NCBI GenBank assembly: GCA_001725415.1
Contig: MEGH01000007.1
Coordinates: 149,670-213,669, forward strand
Source of the DNA: Pseudonocardia sp. SCN 73-27
GTDB taxonomy: Bacteria > Actinomycetota > Actinomycetes > Mycobacteriales > Pseudonocardiaceae
Reading direction: 5' to 3'
DNA length: 64,000 nucleotides
Of this stretch, positions 1-9,924 are shown piece by piece. A model generated the notes under the pieces. That model ran no database searches and was not told where the DNA came from. It worked only from the letters and a program-made list of their open reading frames with translations. The position numbers and the translations under genes were made by a program. Each line of letters begins with the position of its first letter. Positions within the stretch are counted from its first letter, which is position 1.

Positions 1-29
1 AGACTTCCGTGGCACGCGACCCCGCGGGG

Positions 30-869
30 TCAGCGCACCATCCGAGAACACGACGGGTGGAAGCCCGCCGCGACGAGGCCGCGCACCGCGCCCTCCGGGT
101 CACCGCTGGTGACCAGGCCCTCGCCCACGAGCACCGCGTCGGCCCCCCAGCCGGCGTAGGTGAGCAGGTCGCCCGGGCCGCGGACGCCGGACTCGGCGAC
201 ACGCAGCACGTCGTTGGGCAGGCCGGGGGCGATCCGTCCGAACGTCCCGCGGTCGACCTCGAGGGTGTGCAGGTTGCGCGCATTGACACCGATGAGCTTG
301 GCCCCGATCTCGAGCGCGCGGTCGGCCTCCTCCTCGGTGTGCACCTCGACGAGCGCGGTCATCCCGAGGGACTCCACGCGGTCGAACAGGGAGGCCAGGA
401 CGTTCTGCTCCAGCGCCGCGACGATGAGCAGCACCAGGTCGGCGCCGTGGGCGCGGGCCTCGTGCACCTGGTACGGGCTGACGACGAAGTCCTTGCGCAG
501 CACCGGGATGTCGACGACGGCGCGGACCGCGTCGAGATCGGCGAGCGACCCGCCGAAGCGACGTTGCTCGGTGAGCACGGAGATGACCCGTGCGCCCCCG
601 ATCTCGTAGCGGCGGGCGAGGTCGGCCGGGTCGCCGATCGTCGCCAGGTCGCCCTTGGAGGGGCTGCGCCGCTTCACCTCGGCGATGACGCCCACGCCGG
701 GCGCGTTCATCGCGGCCATCACGTCGCGTGCCGGGGGCGCCTCGGCGGAGAGACGCTTGATCTCGGCGAAGTCGACGGCGGCCTCACGGACGGCGAGATC
801 CTCGCGGACACCCTCGACGATCGACTCGAGGACGGTGGGACCGGAGGTCTGCTTCGTGCGCTCGCCCAT
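30..869 (-). CDS. trpC: Indole-3-glycerol-phosphate synthase
   Basis: TrpC closes the indole ring of CdRP to give indole-3-glycerol phosphate in tryptophan synthesis. The 279-residue protein has the family signatures: [10 protein letters not shown] (substrate and catalytic Lys loop), [29 protein letters not shown] and AESGV, all on one TIM barrel. No TrpF domain is fused, which fits a PriA-type HisA doing that step. I chose the ATG at 869 because AAGGGGAG lies about 7 nt upstream; an in-frame start exists at 935 but adds a non-conserved tail. It follows the Trp-region membrane protein by 49 nt. Certain family assignment. Confidence 0.96.
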   Translation of the reverse strand: MGERTKQTSGPTVLESIVEGVREDLAVREAAVDFAEIKRLSAEAPPARDVMAAMNAPGVGVIAEVKRRSPSKGDLATIGDPADLARRYEIGGARVISVLTEQRRFGGSLADLDAVRAVVDIPVLRKDFVVSPYQVHEARAHGADLVLLIVAALEQNVLASLFDRVESLGMTALVEVHTEEEADRALEIGAKLIGVNARNLHTLEVDRGTFGRIAPGLPNDVLRVAESGVRGPGDLLTYAGWGADAVLVGEGLVTSGDPEGAVRGLVAAGFHPSCSRMVR

Positions 870-918
870 GGGGCTGTCTCCCCTTCCGGGTTCGGGCCTT
901 CCAGGCGTTGGATCCATG

Positions 919-1623
919 CTAGACAGCGCCCTCACCGCCCCCGCGACCAGGCCTGTCGTCGATCTCTCCGGACCGGGGATCCGGCCGGGGATCCGGCCCT
1001 CGGTCCGCGGCGGATCCGGGGGCCGGGCCGACCGTCGGGTCGCGGCCGGCGTCGAGCTCCTCCCAGGCCGTGCGGTCGGGATCGGCCTGCCGGGGGCGCC
1101 CTTGCGCCGACGGTGCGTCGTAGCGGGCGCCGAGGCGGGGCATCCCGTTGTCCCGCAACAGGAGCAGCACGCCGGCGGCCCCGACGACGACGGCGCCGGC
1201 GAGCGTCAGAGCCGGTGCGGCCGTGCCCGACACTCCCCCGGCGGCGCCGGGGGTGACGGTGAGCCCGGCCAGCTGCGCGAGCCGGGCGGGCGAGGGCGGG
1301 GACACGAGCGTCGCGACCACCGCCCACACCGTCGCGGCGGCGACCAGGGCGAGCAGCCCACCCAGCACGCGGCGGGCCACGCCGGAGACCGCGACCGCGG
1401 CCGCGATGCCCGCGACCGCGAGCAGCGCGAGCCCCGTCGGCACCGGCTGGACCTGCACTCCGGTGGCGGTCGCGGCGACGTCGCCCCGCACCGTGGGGAC
1501 TGTCGCTGAGAACCAGGTGGGGCGGGCGCCGCCCCAGGTCGCGAGAGCCCCGACGGCCAGGGCGGCGCACACGACCAGCAGCCGTCGCCGTCCCGCCCGC
1601 GCGGGTGCCGCCGCGACCGTCAC
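919..1623 (-). CDS. Tryptophan-biosynthesis-associated membrane protein (TIGR02234-like)
   Basis: A 234-residue integral membrane protein with an N-terminal signal-anchor-like helix, a periplasmic-type loop after it, two central hydrophobic segments and a fourth near residues 135-160. The hydrophilic tail contains [11 protein letters not shown], resembling the conserved end of the Trp-region membrane protein family of actinobacteria. It starts with GTG at 1623, and the trpE stop overlaps it as GTGA, so the two are translationally coupled. It sits between trpE and trpC, the usual place for the family. Its function is not known. Family assignment comes from position, topology and the tail motif. 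Confidence 0.82.
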   Translation of the reverse strand: MTVAAAPARAGRRRLLVVCAALAVGALATWGGARPTWFSATVPTVRGDVAATATGVQVQPVPTGLALLAVAGIAAAVAVSGVARRVLGGLLALVAAATVWAVVATLVSPPSPARLAQLAGLTVTPGAAGGVSGTAAPALTLAGAVVVGAAGVLLLLRDNGMPRLGARYDAPSAQGRPRQADPDRTAWEELDAGRDPTVGPAPGSAADRGPDPRPDPRSGEIDDRPGRGGGEGAV

Positions 1624-3197
1624 GACGACCGGACCCCCTGCTCCCCCACGGCCTGCGGGGGGCCGAGCGTGGCCGCGGTGGCCACCGCCGACAGCACGGC
1701 ACGCGCCTTGTTGAGGCACTCCGTGTCCTCGGCGACCGGGTCGGAGTCGGCGACGATCCCGCCGCCCGCCTGCACGTAGGCGACCCCGTCGCGGACCAGC
1801 GCGGTGCGGATCGCGATGGCCGTGTCGGCGTCGCCCGCGAAGTCGAGATACCCGACGATGCCGCCGTAGAGGCCGCGCCGCGTCGGCTCCAGCTTCTCGA
1901 TGATCTGCATGGCCCGGACCTTCGGCGCGCCCGACAGCGTGCCCGCCGGGAAACAGGCCACGACGGCGTCGAAGGCGTTGCGGTCGCGCCGCAGCGTGCC
2001 GGTCACCGTCGACACCAGGTGCATGACGTGGCTGTAGCGCTCCACGGAGAAGAAGTTGTGCACCTTGACGCTGCCGGCCTCGCACACCCGGCCCAGGTCG
2101 TTGCGACCCAGGTCGACGAGCATGACGTGCTCGGCACGCTCCTTCTCGTCGGAACGCAGGTCCTTCTCCAGGAGGACGTCCTCCTCCTCGGTGGCACCGC
2201 GCCAGCGGGTGCCCGCGATGGGGTGCGTGGTCGCGCGGCCGTCGCGGACCGTCACCAGCGCCTCGGGACTCGACCCGACGATCGCGAACGGTGTGCCACC
2301 GGAGGCGTCCTCGAGGTGCAGCAGGTACATGTACGGGCTGGGGTTGGTGGCCCGCAGCACCCGGTACACGTCGAGCGGGTCGGACGCGCAGTCCATCTCG
2401 AACCGCTGCGACACGACGATCTGGAACGCCTCGCCGGCCCGGATCTGCTCCTTGGCGACCTCGACGGCCGCGCAGTGGTCCTCCTGGCTGCGCCGGCGCA
2501 GGAACGTGGGCTCGGCCGGCGCGTACACCCCGACCGTCGACGGCGCCGCGACGGCCAGCTCGGCGGTCATCCGGTCGAGGCGGGCGACGGCGTCGTCGTA
2601 GGCGGCGTCGACGCGCTCGTCGGAGCCGTCCCAGTTGATCGCGTTGGCGATCAGCGTGATCGTGCCCTCGTGGTGGTCGACCGCGGCCAGGTCGGTGGCC
2701 AGCAGCATGACCAGCTCGGGCAGGGCCAGGTCGTCGACCGTGGTCGGGTCGTCGCCGATGCGCTCCATGCGGCGCACCACGTCGTAGCCCATGTAGCCGA
2801 CCATCCCGCCGGTCAGCGGCGGCAGCCCCGGCAGTTGCTCGCTGCGCAACTCCTCGACGACGGTGCGCAGCGCGGCCAGCGGGTCGCCCTGGGTGGGCAG
2901 GCCCACGGGGACCTCACCGGTCCAGTGCAGCCGTCCGTCGACGGCGGTGAGCGCCGCGGCACTGCGGGCCCCGACGAACGACCATCGCGACCACGACCTG
3001 CCGTTCTCCGCCGACTCCAGCAGGAACGTGCCGGATCGCGATCCGGCGAGCTTGCGGTAGACCCCGACGGGCGTCTCGTCGTCGGCGAGGAGCCTGCGGG
3101 CCACCGGGATGACCCGGTGCCCCGTCGCGAGCTCGCGGAACTCCTCGCGGGTCGGGGTGACCGCGCCCAGGGGCGGTGCGGCGGTGGCGGTCGGCAT
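1620..3197 (-). CDS. trpE: Anthranilate synthase component I
   Basis: TrpE converts chorismate plus ammonia from the TrpG partner into anthranilate, the committed step of tryptophan synthesis. At 525 residues it has normal length. Visible chorismate-binding signatures include [60 protein letters not shown] and [12 protein letters not shown]. The N-terminal region carries an [16 protein letters not shown] segment matching the Trp feedback site (LLES) of the family. The start is the ATG at 3197, exactly 6 nt after a GAGAAT box and with no ribosome binding site, so a leaderless mRNA is likely. No attenuator or leader peptide is visible. trpG is not in the window. Confidence 0.97.
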   Translation of the reverse strand: MPTATAAPPLGAVTPTREEFRELATGHRVIPVARRLLADDETPVGVYRKLAGSRSGTFLLESAENGRSWSRWSFVGARSAAALTAVDGRLHWTGEVPVGLPTQGDPLAALRTVVEELRSEQLPGLPPLTGGMVGYMGYDVVRRMERIGDDPTTVDDLALPELVMLLATDLAAVDHHEGTITLIANAINWDGSDERVDAAYDDAVARLDRMTAELAVAAPSTVGVYAPAEPTFLRRRSQEDHCAAVEVAKEQIRAGEAFQIVVSQRFEMDCASDPLDVYRVLRATNPSPYMYLLHLEDASGGTPFAIVGSSPEALVTVRDGRATTHPIAGTRWRGATEEEDVLLEKDLRSDEKERAEHVMLVDLGRNDLGRVCEAGSVKVHNFFSVERYSHVMHLVSTVTGTLRRDRNAFDAVVACFPAGTLSGAPKVRAMQIIEKLEPTRRGLYGGIVGYLDFAGDADTAIAIRTALVRDGVAYVQAGGGIVADSDPVAEDTECLNKARAVLSAVATAATLGPPQAVGEQGVRSS

Positions 3198-3203
3198 CCG
3201 GCC

Positions 3204-3209
3204 ATTCTC
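3204..3209 (-). promoter_or_regulatory. Predicted trpE -10 box, leaderless
   Basis: GAGAAT on the minus strand, followed by 6 nt and then the trpE ATG. It fits the xANNNT consensus of actinobacterial -10 elements. Placement puts the transcription start at or next to the A of the ATG. No Shine-Dalgarno sequence is seen. Inference from spacing only. Confidence 0.45.
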
Positions 3210-3313
3210 GCAGGCGGCCGACGACCGGCCGAGAGCCCTGCGCCCCCGGTGTGATCCGCGTCCGGATCCTCCGACGTCCCCCGGTCGGCACCGGCGTCGG
3301 GGAGGATGGCCGC

Positions 3314-3925
3314 GTGGCCGACGCGATCCCAGGACCTCCCTCCCGCCGCCGGGGTCGGCGACGGGCGGGCGAGGACACCCGTGAGCCGCTGCTGGCCGCC
3401 GCCCGCGAGGAGTTCGCCGAGCGCGGGTTCGAGGGCGCCACGGTGCGCCGCATCGCCGAACGCGCCGGGGTCGACGCCGCGATGGTCAACCACTGGTTCG
3501 GCGGCAAGGAACAGCTGTTCGTCGCCGCGCTGGACTTCCCCGTCGACATCTCGACGATCCTCGACCGGGTCCTGCCCGGCGACCGCGAGCAGCTGGGCGC
3601 CCGGATCGTCCGGACCTTCCTGACCGTCTGGGACGCGACGGGTGGCGCGCCGCTGGGCACGCTGATCCGCAGCGTCGCCTCCCACGAGAGCGCGGCCCGG
3701 ATGATGCGCGAGTTCGTCGCGACCGCTCTGGCGCAACGGATCGTGCGCCCGGTGGCACCCGACCGGCACGAGATGCGGGCCGCCCTGTGCGGCACCCAGA
3801 TCATCGGGCTGGGCATGATCCGCTACGTGCTGCGCCTGGAGCCGATCGCGTCGGCACCCCACGACGAGGTCGTCATCGCGGTCGCGCCGACGTTGCAGCG
3901 CTACCTCACCGGCCCGCTGGACTGA
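3314..3925 (+). CDS. TetR/AcrR family transcriptional regulator
   Basis: A 203-residue regulator. Residues about 22-70 form the TetR helix-turn-helix ([20 protein letters not shown], then [23 protein letters not shown]). The C-terminal ligand domain contains a [18 protein letters not shown] segment as in other actinobacterial TetR proteins. The start is GTG at 3314 with GGGGAGG about 9 nt upstream. It is divergent from trpE across 116 bp and convergent with the response regulator that ends 5 nt away. The ligand and targets are unknown. Divergence from trpE makes that promoter a candidate target, but no palindrome was recognised there. Confidence 0.9.
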   Translation: MADAIPGPPSRRRGRRRAGEDTREPLLAAAREEFAERGFEGATVRRIAERAGVDAAMVNHWFGGKEQLFVAALDFPVDISTILDRVLPGDREQLGARIVRTFLTVWDATGGAPLGTLIRSVASHESAARMMREFVATALAQRIVRPVAPDRHEMRAALCGTQIIGLGMIRYVLRLEPIASAPHDEVVIAVAPTLQRYLTGPLD

Positions 3926-3929
3926 CCGC

Positions 3930-4598
3930 TCAGGAAACCGGCCGCCGCGGGTCGACGAAACCCGACTCGAACGCCGCCACCACCGCCTGGGTGCGGTCGC
4001 GCACGCCCAGCTTGGCCAGCACGTTGCCGACGTGGGTCGTCACCGTCTCCACGCCCACGACGAGCTCCCCGGCGATCTCGGCGTTCGACAGCCCGCGGGC
4101 CATGCCCCGCAACACCTGCGCCTCCCGGTCGGTGAGCCCTCGACCCGCCAGCCGGTCCCCCGTCCCCGGGCCGACGGCGGCCACGAGCTCCCGCACCGCC
4201 GCCGGGAACAGCAGCGACTCCCCCGACGCCACGGTGCGCACCGCGGACACGATGTCGGCGGGCCGGGCCCGTTTGAGCAGGAACCCGGTCGCGCCGGCAC
4301 GCAGCGCCTCGTAGACGGAGCCGTCGTTGCCGAACGTCGTCAGCACCAGGACGCGCGGGGCGTCGGGGCGGGCCAGCAGCGCCCGGGTGGCGGTGATCCC
4401 GTCGACGGTGGGCATCCGCACGTCCATCAGCACGACGTCGGGCCGCAGCCTGCCGACCAGGCCGGGGACCTCCGCGCCGTTCTCGGCCTCGCCGACCACA
4501 CCGATGTCGGGCTCGGCGTCGAGGATCGCCCGCAGACCCGCCCGGACGAGCTCCTCGTCGTCGACGAGCAGCACGCCGATCCGCCCCGGTGCGGTCAC
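3930..4598 (-). CDS. NarL/FixJ-family response regulator
   Basis: A 222-residue two-component response regulator. The receiver domain has the acidic pair DD (residues 13-14), the phospho-acceptor Asp in VVLMDVRMP (about residue 59) and the Lys in FLLKRARP. The C-terminal LuxR-type helix-turn-helix is LTDREAQVLRGMARGLSNAE followed by IAGELVVGVETVTTHVGNVLAKLGV. The start is the GTG at 4598, since the stop of the upstream histidine kinase overlaps it as GTGA; a longer start at 4625 would lie inside the kinase remnant. The kinase partner is broken (next entry), so this regulator is now an orphan or is served by another kinase. Confidence 0.92.
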   Translation of the reverse strand: MTAPGRIGVLLVDDEELVRAGLRAILDAEPDIGVVGEAENGAEVPGLVGRLRPDVVLMDVRMPTVDGITATRALLARPDAPRVLVLTTFGNDGSVYEALRAGATGFLLKRARPADIVSAVRTVASGESLLFPAAVRELVAAVGPGTGDRLAGRGLTDREAQVLRGMARGLSNAEIAGELVVGVETVTTHVGNVLAKLGVRDRTQAVVAAFESGFVDPRRPVS

Positions 4599-4840
4599 GG
4601 TTCCGATAGTGGCGCACCCTGCCACGGCAGGCGGGCCGCGACGCGCCAGGCGCCGTCCTCGCGTCCGGCGACGAGCTCGTCGCGCAGCACCCGCACCCGC
4701 TCGGCCATCCCGGCGACGCCCCGGCTCCGCCGACTGGAGAGCCGTTGCGCCCCAGCGGGTTCACGATGTCGATGACGAGCAGCTCGGCGCTCGTGACGAG
4801 CCGGACCGTCACGGGCAGGGCACGGGAGCGATGACGGGGC
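4595..4840 (-). pseudogene. Histidine kinase C-terminal remnant (frameshifted)
   Basis: Only the last part of a HATPase_c domain of a NarL-type sensor kinase is readable. One frame gives VTVRLVTSAELLVIDIVNPL (about 4812-4745). A second frame continues as RSRGVAGMAERVRVLRDELV and ends WRVAARLPWQGAPLSEP at 4595. The two halves join only across a frameshift near 4730-4740. Everything upstream (sensor, HisKA_3 dimerisation helix, N-box) is missing, and an in-frame stop lies at 4867-4869. The stop still overlaps the response regulator start as GTGA, the hallmark of an intact kinase-regulator pair in the ancestor. This looks like gene decay. A sequencing error could explain the frameshift but not the missing N-terminus. 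Confidence 0.72.
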
Positions 4841-4913
4841 TCGTGAGCCGTGCCGGGACTCGGGGCTCACAGGTCGTGTGGCCGGGTGATCGACGGCGAC
4901 GCATCATGGGGAC

Positions 4914-5792
4914 ATGGGAGTCGGGGGCCTGCGGGCGCGGATCGCGGCCGGGCTGTTCGAGAAGGTCGCCGGAGCCGAGGGGGCCGGGCGTCGCGAGCGC
5001 ATCCACGCCACCCCCGGACCGCGCTGGTTCGGCGAGGACCGGCCCATCCGGGCCGTCCACGGCGACGCGGCGATGTTCGTCGGTGGGCTCCGGGCGCTGC
5101 TGCTGCAGTCGCTGCACCCGCTCGCCATGGCGGGCGTCGCCGGGCACTCCGGGTTCCGCGGCGACCCGTGGGGCCGGCTGGCGCGCACCAGCTACTTCCT
5201 GGCGTCGACGACCTTCGGCCCCGCCGACCTCGCCGAGGAGACGATCGCCCGCATCCGGTCGGTGCACGAGCACGTCCGCGGCACCGCGCCCGACGGCCGT
5301 GCCTACGCCGCGTCGGACCCGCACCTGCTGGAGTGGGTGCACATCGCCGAGATCGACAGCTTCCTGTGCGCCTACCAGGCCTACGGCTCCGGCAGGCTCG
5401 ACGACGCCGGCCGCGACGGCTACGTCGCCGACGCCGCGGTGGTGGCGCGGGCGCTCGGGGTCATCCACCCGCCCGAGACCGAGGCCGCGCTCGCCGCCCG
5501 GATCGAGGCGTTCCGCCCCGAGCTCGACGGCTCGCCCGCGGCGCGGGACACCGCCCGCTTCCTGCTCCGCGAGCCCCCGCTGCCCGGCCCCGCCCGCGTG
5601 CCGTACGCGCTGCTCGGCGCGGCCGCCGTCGGGCTGCTGCCGTCGTGGGCGCGTGCTCCGTTGGCGCTGCCCGACCGGCCCCGGCTCGACCGCACCGTCG
5701 TCAGGCTCGGGGGCCGGGCGGTGACGTCGGGAATCAGGTGGGCGATGGCGTCGGGACCGCCCTCGCCCGCCCCGGCACCTACCGCGAGCTGA
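4914..5792 (+). CDS. Oxygenase MpaB family protein (DUF2236)
   Basis: A 292-residue protein of the MpaB/latex-clearing-protein fold, a haem-associated oxygenase superfamily. Typical features are [20 protein letters not shown], then [19 protein letters not shown] with the conserved His, [16 protein letters not shown], and [17 protein letters not shown] with a second His. The start is ATG at 4914, with a CATCAT box 6 nt upstream. The last 14 nt overlap the 3' end of hisI on the other strand. No neighbour suggests a substrate. The substrate and reaction are unknown for most of this family. Confidence 0.85.
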   Translation: MGVGGLRARIAAGLFEKVAGAEGAGRRERIHATPGPRWFGEDRPIRAVHGDAAMFVGGLRALLLQSLHPLAMAGVAGHSGFRGDPWGRLARTSYFLASTTFGPADLAEETIARIRSVHEHVRGTAPDGRAYAASDPHLLEWVHIAEIDSFLCAYQAYGSGRLDDAGRDGYVADAAVVARALGVIHPPETEAALAARIEAFRPELDGSPAARDTARFLLREPPLPGPARVPYALLGAAAVGLLPSWARAPLALPDRPRLDRTVVRLGGRAVTSGIRWAMASGPPSPAPAPTAS

Positions 5793-6138
5793 GCAGGTCC
5801 GAGTCGAAGCACGTCCGGGTGCCGGTGTGGCACGCCGGGCCCTCCTGGTCGACGACGACGAGCACCGCGTCGCCGTCGCAGTCGAGCCGCACCTCGTGCA
5901 CGTGCTGCACGTGCCCGGACGTGTCGCCCTTGACCCAGTACTCCTCGCGGGAGCGCGACCAGTACGTCCCGCGGCCCGTGGTGAGGGTGCGGTGCAGGGC
6001 CTCGTCGTCCATCCACGCGACCATCAGCACCTCGCCGGTGCCGTGGGCCTGCACGACCGCACAGACCAGGCCGTCGGCGTTGCGCTTGAGCCGCCCGGCG
6101 ATGGCCGGGTCGAGCGCGGAGTTCAGAACGCGGGTCAT
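5779..6138 (-). CDS. hisI: Phosphoribosyl-AMP cyclohydrolase
   Basis: HisI hydrolyses the adenine ring of phosphoribosyl-AMP in the third histidine step. It is a 119-residue stand-alone cyclohydrolase, with no fused HisE domain. Metal-site motifs are visible: [55 protein letters not shown] with the paired Cys residues. The ATG at 6138 overlaps the hisF stop as ATGA. It is the last gene of hisA-hisF-hisI. hisE and hisG are not in the window. Confidence 0.96.
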   Translation of the reverse strand: MTRVLNSALDPAIAGRLKRNADGLVCAVVQAHGTGEVLMVAWMDDEALHRTLTTGRGTYWSRSREEYWVKGDTSGHVQHVHEVRLDCDGDAVLVVVDQEGPACHTGTRTCFDSDLLSSR

Positions 6139-6905
6139 CGCACCTCCACCGCCCCGGCCCGCAGGCCGTCCTTGACCTCGGAGATCCGCAGGGTGCCGAA
6201 GTGGAAGACGCTCGCGGCCAGCACCGCGTCGGCGCCCGCGCGCACGGCCGGCAGGAAGTCGTCGACCTTGCCGGCGCCGCCCGACGCGATCACCGGGACG
6301 TCGACGACCTTGCGGACCTGCTCGATCATCTCGATGTCGAACCCGGCGCGCGTGCCGTCGGCGTCCATCGAGTTGAGCAGGATCTCCCCGACCCCCAGCT
6401 CCTGGCCGCGCGCCGCCCACTCGACGGCGTCGATGCCGGTGCCGCGGCGGCCGCCGTGCGTCGTCACCTCGTAGCCCGACGGGGTGGGCGGGCCGTCCTG
6501 GACGCGGCGGGCGTCGACCGACAGCACGATGCACTGCGACCCGAACCGGCGCGCACACTCGCCCAGCAGCTCGGGGCGGGCGATCGCGGCGGTGTTGATG
6601 CCGACCTTGTCGGCACCCGCGCGCAGCAGGATGTCGATGTCCTCGGGCGTGCGGACCCCGCCGCCGACGGTCAGTGGGATGAACACCTGCTCAGCGGTGC
6701 GGCGCACCACGTCGAGCATGGTGGCCCGCTCCCCCGACGAGGCCGTGACGTCGAGGAACGTCAGCTCGTCGGCACCTTCGGCGTCGTAGACGGCGGCCAT
6801 CTCGACGGGGTCGCCCGCGTCGCGCAGGTCGGCGAAGTTGACGCCCTTCACGACCCGGCCGGCGTCGACGTCCAGGCACGGGATGACGCGGACGGCGACG
6901 CCCAT
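6135..6905 (-). CDS. hisF: Imidazole glycerol phosphate synthase cyclase subunit
   Basis: HisF takes ammonia from HisH and converts PRFAR into imidazole glycerol phosphate and AICAR. The 256-residue TIM barrel begins [17 protein letters not shown] (catalytic first Asp) and contains [26 protein letters not shown], the second catalytic Asp in [15 protein letters not shown], and [13 protein letters not shown]. The start ATG at 6905 overlaps the hisA stop by one base (TGATG), and its own stop overlaps hisI. It is separated from its partner hisH by about 5.7 kb, which is unusual. Confidence 0.97.
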   Translation of the reverse strand: MGVAVRVIPCLDVDAGRVVKGVNFADLRDAGDPVEMAAVYDAEGADELTFLDVTASSGERATMLDVVRRTAEQVFIPLTVGGGVRTPEDIDILLRAGADKVGINTAAIARPELLGECARRFGSQCIVLSVDARRVQDGPPTPSGYEVTTHGGRRGTGIDAVEWAARGQELGVGEILLNSMDADGTRAGFDIEMIEQVRKVVDVPVIASGGAGKVDDFLPAVRAGADAVLAASVFHFGTLRISEVKDGLRAGAVEVR

Positions 6906-7672
6906 CAGCCCGCCGCCCGGCCCTGGGCCTCGACGGCGGCGACGGCGGACAGCGCCTCGGGCAGGGTGAACCGGCCCGCGTAGAGCGCCTTGCCGACGAT
7001 CGAGCCCTCGATGTTCGCGCCGTCGGCCTTGGCCTGCGCGAGCGTGACCAGGTCGGCCACCTCCGCGATGCCGCCGGACGCGATCACCGGCGCCGGGGTC
7101 GCGGCGGCCACGTCGCGCAACAGGTCGACGTTCGGGCCCTTCAACGTGCCGTCCTTGCCGACGTCGGTGACGACGTAGCGGGCGCAGCCGTCGCCGTCGA
7201 GACGCGCGAGGGCCTCCCAGAGGTCGCCGCCGTCGGTGGTCCAGCCACGCGCGGCCAGCCGGTGTTGCCCGTCCTTGATCTTGACGTCGAGCCCGACCGC
7301 GATCTTGTCGCCGTGCCTCGCGATGGCAGCGGCGCACCACTCGGGGTTCTCGATCGCGGCGGTGCCGAGGTTGACCCGGGCGCAGCCGGTGGCCAGCGCG
7401 CGCTCCAGCGACGCGTCGTCGCGGATGCCGCCCGACAGCTCCACCTTCACGTCGAGCTGCCCGACGACGCCCGCCAGCAGCTCCGCGTTGGAGCCGCGGC
7501 CGAACGCCGCGTCGAGGTCGACGAGATGGATCCACTCGGCGCCGTCGCGCTGCCACGCGAGCGCGGCCTCGAGCGGGTCGCCGTAACCGGTCTCGGTCCC
7601 GGCCTCACCCTGGACGAGACGGACGGCCTGGCCGTCGGCGACGTCGACTGCAGGAAGCAACGTGAAACTCAC
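6905..7672 (-). CDS. hisA: Bifunctional HisA/TrpF isomerase (PriA type)
   Basis: A 255-residue TIM barrel that isomerises ProFAR in histidine synthesis. In actinobacteria the enzyme (PriA) usually also does the TrpF reaction on phosphoribosyl anthranilate. Motifs are [57 protein letters not shown] and [16 protein letters not shown]. Dual function is inferred from lineage, from the absence of trpF beside trpE/trpC, and from the adjoining trp genes. The GTG start at 7672 follows a TAGGCT box by 6 nt. It therefore has its own promoter and does not depend on hisH transcription. Confidence 0.93.
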   Translation of the reverse strand: MSFTLLPAVDVADGQAVRLVQGEAGTETGYGDPLEAALAWQRDGAEWIHLVDLDAAFGRGSNAELLAGVVGQLDVKVELSGGIRDDASLERALATGCARVNLGTAAIENPEWCAAAIARHGDKIAVGLDVKIKDGQHRLAARGWTTDGGDLWEALARLDGDGCARYVVTDVGKDGTLKGPNVDLLRDVAAATPAPVIASGGIAEVADLVTLAQAKADGANIEGSIVGKALYAGRFTLPEALSAVAAVEAQGRAAG

Positions 7673-7678
7673 GCGGCG

Positions 7679-7684
7679 AGCCTA
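7679..7684 (-). promoter_or_regulatory. Predicted hisA -10 box, leaderless
   Basis: TAGGCT on the minus strand with 6 nt to the hisA GTG. It lies in the 23-nt gap between the stop of the MetE-like gene and hisA. It suggests hisAFI is transcribed separately from the inserted cassette. Inference from motif and spacing. Confidence 0.5.
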
Positions 7685-7695
7685 CCGAGCCGGTC

Positions 7696-8748
7696 TCAGC
7701 GCCCTCCGAGCTCCGCCCGCAACAGCGCCGCACCCGCCGCGAGTGAGGCCATCTTGCCCTCGGCCGAGGCGCGGGGCATGTACTTCAGGCCGCAGTCGGT
7801 CGAGAGCACGATCCGCTCGGGCGTGGTGTGCGCGAAGGCCCGCCGGCCTCGGTCGGCGACGGTCTCCGGCGTCTCGACGCCCGTGTCGGACAGGTCGATC
7901 ACGCCGAGGATGATCGTCTTGTCGGCGAGGTCGGCGAGCACGCCCAGGTCGAGCCCGGACTGGGCGGTCTCGATGGAGATCTGGTCGGCCGTGCATCCGG
8001 CGAGCTCGGGCAGGAACGAGTAGCCCTCGGGGCGTTCGTGGACGATCGCGGCGTACCCGAAGCAGATGTGCACGGCCGTGGTGCCGGTGACGCCGTCGAG
8101 CGCGGCGTCGAGCGCGGCGATCCCGTACTCGCGGGCGGCGTCGGGACGCGCCTGCATGTAGGGCTCGTCGATCTGCACGACGTCGGCGCCGGCGGCGAAC
8201 AGGTCCTTGATCTCGGCGTTGACGGCGGCCGCGTAGCCCATGGCGGCGGCCTCGGCGTCGGGATAGTGGTCGTTCTGCGCCTGCTGACTCATGGTGAACG
8301 GGCCGGGCACGGTCATCTTGACGCTGCGGTCGGTGGCGGCGCGCAGGAATTCCATGTCGCGCTTCTCGATCGGCCGCGACCTGGTGATGGGCCCGACGAT
8401 GCGGGGCACGGGGTTCGCGTGGCCGGTGCGGTCGATGGCGCTGCCCGGATTGTCGATGTCGACGCCGGACAGGGCCGTCGCGAAGTGGTTGGAGTAGCTC
8501 TCGCGGCGGATCTCGCCGTCGGTGACGATGTCGAGCCCGGCACGCTCCTGGGCCCTGATCGCAAGCAGGGTCGCGTCGTCCTGGGCCTGTTCGAGCAGCT
8601 CGGGGGCGATGCGCCACAGCTCCTTCGCCCGGATCCGCGGTGGGAGGCGACTCGCCAACAAGGAGCGGTCGATCAGCCAGTCGGGCTGGGCGTAGCTGCC
8701 GACGAGCGAGGTCGGCAGCAGCGGCAGTGTCGTGTCCGACGTGCTCAC
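7696..8748 (-). CDS. Cobalamin-independent methionine synthase-like zinc methyltransferase
   Basis: A 350-residue protein matching only the C-terminal catalytic half of MetE; the N-terminal MetE domain is absent. The likely zinc ligands are His227 and Cys229 in HICFG, Glu260 and Cys319 in STDCGLKYMP, with spacing close to that of MetE. VTDGEI, SVKMTVPGPFTM and VQIDEPYMQ are typical of the UROD/MetE barrel. Relatives include short methionine synthases and the epoxyalkane-coenzyme M transferase family, so the thiol acceptor and methyl or alkyl donor cannot be told from sequence. The GTG start at 8748 overlaps the CoA-transferase stop as GTGA. It probably acts with that gene rather than in methionine synthesis. 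Confidence 0.82.
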   Translation of the reverse strand: MSTSDTTLPLLPTSLVGSYAQPDWLIDRSLLASRLPPRIRAKELWRIAPELLEQAQDDATLLAIRAQERAGLDIVTDGEIRRESYSNHFATALSGVDIDNPGSAIDRTGHANPVPRIVGPITRSRPIEKRDMEFLRAATDRSVKMTVPGPFTMSQQAQNDHYPDAEAAAMGYAAAVNAEIKDLFAAGADVVQIDEPYMQARPDAAREYGIAALDAALDGVTGTTAVHICFGYAAIVHERPEGYSFLPELAGCTADQISIETAQSGLDLGVLADLADKTIILGVIDLSDTGVETPETVADRGRRAFAHTTPERIVLSTDCGLKYMPRASAEGKMASLAAGAALLRAELGGR

Positions 8749-9908
8749 TGGTCCTCCTGGGGAGTCAGCCACTCGCGGAGCTCGGCGCCGTGCTCGTCGA
8801 GGCGCGGCGGCGGCAGCGGGTAGTGGGCGGGCGTGGCGGAGAAACGGATCGGGTGCCGCGTCGTCGGGATCGCCCGGTCACCGGCGCCCGCGTCGACGAC
8901 GGGGTCGAGGCCGAACTTCTCGGCCATGGCGAAGCCGCCGTCGATCGTGTTGATCGGCCCGCACGGCACCCCCGCGTCGACGAGCAGGTCGAACCATTCG
9001 AGCGCGCCGCGGGTGGCCAGCCGCTCGACCAGCAGGGGGCGGAGCTCCTCGCGGTTCTCCGTGCGGTCGGCGTTGCGCGCGAACCGTGGGTCGCCGGCCA
9101 CCTCCGGGATGCCCAGGACCTCGCAGAGGCGGCGGAACAGCCGGTCGTTGGCGGCGGCGACGATGAGGTCGTCGTCGGCCGTCGGCAGCGGCTCGTAGGG
9201 GAAGACGCTGGGGTGGGCGTTGCCCATCCGGAACGGCACGACTCCCCCCGCGACCCACGCCGAGCTGTGGTTGACCAGCCCCGTCAGCGCCGAGGACAAC
9301 AGGTTGACCTCGACGTGCTGGCCCTGACCCGTCGCCTCCACATGGCGCAGCGCGGCCAGGATGCCGATGACGGCGTGGTTGCCGGCCATCACGTCGAACA
9401 CCGAGATGCCGGCGCGGAACGGCGGGCCGTCGGGGTCGCCGGTGAGGCTCATGAGCCCGGACATGGCCTGGACCATGAGGTCGTAGCCGGGGACCTTCGC
9501 ACCCGCACCGGCGCCGAACCCGCTGATCGAGACGTAGACCGAGCGCGGGTTGGCCGCCAGCACGGACTCGTGGTCGAGGCCGAAGCGGGCCATGCCGCCG
9601 GGCTTCAGGTTCTGGATGACGACGTCGGCGCGGCGGGCGAGCTCGCGGGCGACGCGCAGGTCGGCCTCGTCGCGCAGGTCGAGCGCGATGGAGCGCTTCC
9701 CGCGGTTGACGCCCAGGTAGTAGGTGGAGACGCCGTCGCGGACCGGCGGGGTCCAGGTGCGGGTCTCGTCGCCGTCGGGTCCTTCGACCTTGACGACGTC
9801 GGCCCCCATGTCGGCCAGGAGCATCGTGGCGTAGGGGCCGGCGAGGACCCGGGAGAAGTCGGCGACCAACAGCCCGTCGAGCGGGCCGTGTGGTGCGGTT
9901 TCTGACAT
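8745..9908 (-). CDS. CaiB/BaiF family III CoA-transferase
   Basis: A 387-residue family III acyl-CoA:carboxylate CoA-transferase, which moves CoA between two carboxylic acids through an aspartyl anhydride. It starts LDGLLVADFSRVLAGPYATM and has GADVVKVEGPDGDETR, NRGKRSIALDL, IQNLKPGGMARFGL and the catalytic Asp (about residue 143) in PGYDLMVQAMSGLM. The C-terminal GVPCGPINTI is also typical. The substrate is unknown. The ATG has GGGAG 4 nt upstream, a little close. The gene lies 16 nt after the IclR gene on the same strand and overlaps the MetE-like gene, so the three form an operon. Confidence 0.92.
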   Translation of the reverse strand: MSETAPHGPLDGLLVADFSRVLAGPYATMLLADMGADVVKVEGPDGDETRTWTPPVRDGVSTYYLGVNRGKRSIALDLRDEADLRVARELARRADVVIQNLKPGGMARFGLDHESVLAANPRSVYVSISGFGAGAGAKVPGYDLMVQAMSGLMSLTGDPDGPPFRAGISVFDVMAGNHAVIGILAALRHVEATGQGQHVEVNLLSSALTGLVNHSSAWVAGGVVPFRMGNAHPSVFPYEPLPTADDDLIVAAANDRLFRRLCEVLGIPEVAGDPRFARNADRTENREELRPLLVERLATRGALEWFDLLVDAGVPCGPINTIDGGFAMAEKFGLDPVVDAGAGDRAIPTTRHPIRFSATPAHYPLPPPRLDEHGAELREWLTPQEDQ

Positions 9909-9924
9909 CAGGCTCCCATCCGGG

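Noticed and set aside
9-1256. Long plus-strand frame opposite trpC
   Set aside because: It is a shadow of trpC. The minus strand shows a complete, motif-rich TrpC.
3198-3313. A trp leader peptide or T-box upstream of trpE
   Set aside because: No Trp-codon-rich short ORF, no GGGTGGNACCGCG core and no terminator; trpE seems leaderless.
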